Source: an uncultured Eggerthellaceae bacterium (GTDB taxonomy: Bacteria > Actinomycetota > Coriobacteriia > Coriobacteriales > Eggerthellaceae). Taken from it: a stretch of 13,979 nt of DNA. A model generated the notes under the pieces. That model was given only the letters and a program-made list of their open reading frames with translations. It ran no database searches and had not been told where the DNA came from. This document shows, one piece after another, positions 12,731 through 13,979 of the stretch (position 1 is the first letter of the stretch; each line of letters opens with the position of its first letter). The stretch covers positions 11,407 through 25,385 of the forward strand of contig CAQLOA010000002.1 of the NCBI GenBank assembly GCA_948829205.1, written 5' to 3'. Made by a program: the position numbers and the translations under genes.

Positions 12731-13979
12731 TCACGCACGGCGGGAGCGGGCGATGAGCCCAACCACCAACGAGAGCACTCCGAAGCAGGCGCCCAGCAAT
12801 CCAAGCACCAAGGCTCCGCCCATTGCACCGTCACCTGTGTCCGCAAGGCCAGCGTCGCTCCCAAGGCCGTTGTTGGCCGTGGGAACGTACGGTGTGGACG
12901 GAACCGGCGAAGGCCCAGGGTTGGAACCCGGGTCGGGCGAAGGCGTCGGGGTCGGATCCGGGGTAGGAATAGGCGTAGGCTTGCCTTCCTCCACCGGGAC
13001 CACTTCCAGCGTGTAAAGCTTGTGCAAGTCGGGGTCAGCCGTATGCCCCAGCAGGATGTCCCAGAAGTCGGACTGCGAACCCTCGCGTGGAGCGGCATAG
13101 GCCGCCGCGGCGTCACGTGCGGCCGCAACCCCGTACGCATCGTCTGACGAAAGGGCGCTCACGAAAGCCTCGAGTGGATGCGCGAGCGTAATCACCTGCG
13201 TCCGCTTCGTGATCGAACGAATGACCACACCGTTGGGAACCGCCAGGCTGAAGCCCTCGGGCTTGGTCGGCATGTTCGAGCGCAGCACTTCAACACGTCC
13301 GTAGAAGTGGTCTTCCTCCACCTCGGCCCAGCTGACGGTCTGCTGCATTCCTGTGCCGAAATCCAGAGAGACGATCACGATGTTGGGCGGCAAAGGACCC
13401 GGGTTGTCGGGATCCGGGTTGTCGGGGTCAGGGTTGTCGGGGTCCGGCTCGTCAGGTCCGGGGGGCGTAACCTGCTCTTCCTCCCATTTCGCATAGAAGG
13501 TCTTGTCTCCGACGCTGCCGGCCAGAATGACGGCAACCGGGGCGTCCGCAAAGCCCTCATCCTCATACCAGCCCTTGAACACGAACCCGTCGCGGACAAG
13601 GTCGCCGGAGCTCGGCAGCCCAATCTCGCCTGTCTCCACAGTGTAGCTGGACGGCGGAACGAATCCATCGCCAAAGGCACCCCCGTTCAGCTCGAACGCG
13701 ATGCTGTACTGCTGAAGCGTCCATTTCGCATAAAGGTCGATGGCACCCTTCACAAGCCGCACCTTCTCGACAGGCGAACCGCTGCATGCCTCATCGGCGT
13801 ACCAGCCATCGAAGACATATCCGGAACGCGCAATATCGTTGGCGCCCGGCAGGTCGACCTCGTCGCCTTCCGCCACGCCGTCAGCCCCGAACTCGTAGAC
13901 CGTCTTGGGCTGGCTCACGAAGGCGCCGCCCGCCTGATGGAACGAAAGCACGCACGCCTCGCCAACCCAGGCAGCGTAC
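12731..13979 (-). CDS. InlB-repeat surface protein with LADTGD anchor, C-terminal part (runs off right edge)
   Basis: The frame is open from the window edge to a stop at 12731: 415 residues seen. It opens with YAAW, the end of one Listeria-Bacteroides (InlB B / Flg_new) repeat, followed by two full copies ending in YAKW at about residues 83-86 and 162-165, each with a GYVFDGWY or GFVFKGWY core. A DPDNP linker comes next, then a beta-containing domain (about 200-330) that I do not recognise, then a long Pro/Thr/Ser-rich stalk (PTPIPTPDPTPTP). The sorting signal is LADTGD (378-383), a Gly/Leu-rich membrane helix and RSRRA. Such proteins are exported and joined to the wall by sortase, here probably class E (LAxTG). 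Expected role: adhesin or host-contact protein. Size and N-terminus are unknown. It could be long, since InlB repeats often occur in large arrays. Confidence 0.9.
   Translation of the reverse strand, partial: YAAWVGEACVLSFHQAGGAFVSQPKTVYEFGADGVAEGDEVDLPGANDIARSGYVFDGWYADEACSGSPVEKVRLVKGAIDLYAKWTLQQYSIAFELNGGAFGDGFVPPSSYTVETGEIGLPSSGDLVRDGFVFKGWYEDEGFADAPVAVILAGSVGDKTFYAKWEEEQVTPPGPDEPDPDNPDPDNPDPDNPGPLPPNIVIVSLDFGTGMQQTVSWAEVEEDHFYGRVEVLRSNMPTKPEGFSLAVPNGVVIRSITKRTQVITLAHPLEAFVSALSSDDAYGVAAARDAAAAYAAPREGSQSDFWDILLGHTADPDLHKLYTLEVVPVEEGKPTPIPTPDPTPTPSPDPGSNPGPSPVPSTPYVPTANNGLGSDAGLADTGDGAMGGALVLGLLGACFGVLSLVVGLIARSRRA
13401..13445. repeat. 15-bp coding tandem repeat (DPDNP linker)
   Basis: Three copies of GGGTTGTCGGGRTCM (13401-13415, 13416-13430, 13431-13445) encode PDPDNPDPDNPDPDN on the minus strand. 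The copies are nearly identical at the DNA level, and 15 bases is a whole number of codons, so copy-number change would lengthen or shorten the stalk without a frameshift. Confidence 0.9.

Noticed and set aside
12604..12756. 50-codon plus-strand frame with a hydrophobic stretch
   Set aside because: It lies across the right arm of the inverted-repeat element and overlaps the end of the surface gene, with no ribosome site of note.

Overview
The window looks like chromosomal DNA of a high-GC Gram-positive bacterium, most likely an actinobacterium of the Coriobacteriia/Eggerthellaceae type. Grounds: GC-rich coding sequence, surface proteins ending in a LAxTGD sorting motif plus membrane segment plus basic tail, Listeria-Bacteroides (InlB-type) repeats ending in YAKW, and a stripped-down type IV pilus operon. 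This placement is inference. No rRNA, tRNA, CRISPR array or transposase gene was seen.

Layout. (1) 1-1093, minus: 5' part of a secreted surface protein that runs off the left edge. (2) 1094-1727: a 634-bp divergent intergenic region with a GC-rich, hairpin-filled leader on the surface-gene side, including a run of nine C, and an AT-rich side with a direct repeat. (3) 1728-2552, plus: a regulator with an AlbA/Schlafen-like domain and a C-terminal winged helix. (4) 2553-2664: convergent gap with an inverted repeat and a hairpin. (5) 2665-8576, minus: a two-membrane-segment protein of unknown function, then, reading upstream, pilT, four small single-membrane-segment proteins, a pilC/gspF platform gene, and a transglutaminase-like lipoprotein. 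Tight spacing or overlap makes pilC through pilT one operon; a TATAAT box upstream of the lipoprotein may start it. (6) 8667-9716, minus: a 349-residue anchored surface protein with LAQTGD. (7) 9717-10031: a gap with a perfect 28-bp inverted repeat and 11-bp tandem repeats. (8) 10032-12374, minus: a copper P-type ATPase (CopA). (9) 12375-12730: the copA promoter with a 19-bp spacer and a 181-bp element with near-perfect 29-bp ends, MITE-like. (10) 12731-13979, minus: 3' end of an InlB-repeat surface protein with LADTGD, running off the right edge.

Together these read as a cell-envelope region: three secreted or anchored proteins, one lipoprotein with a complete Cys-His-Asp triad, and a pilus machine with PilC and PilT but no extension ATPase, prepilin peptidase or classical major pilin in view. 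CopA is an unrelated metal-efflux gene set between two surface genes and flanked on both sides by repeat elements. The least-explained items are the pilus operon with its four non-canonical small proteins and transglutaminase-like partner, the repeat family sharing ACAGGGGACGTG (2605-2636 and 9846-10016), the 12487-12667 element, and the structured leader at 1094-1530.
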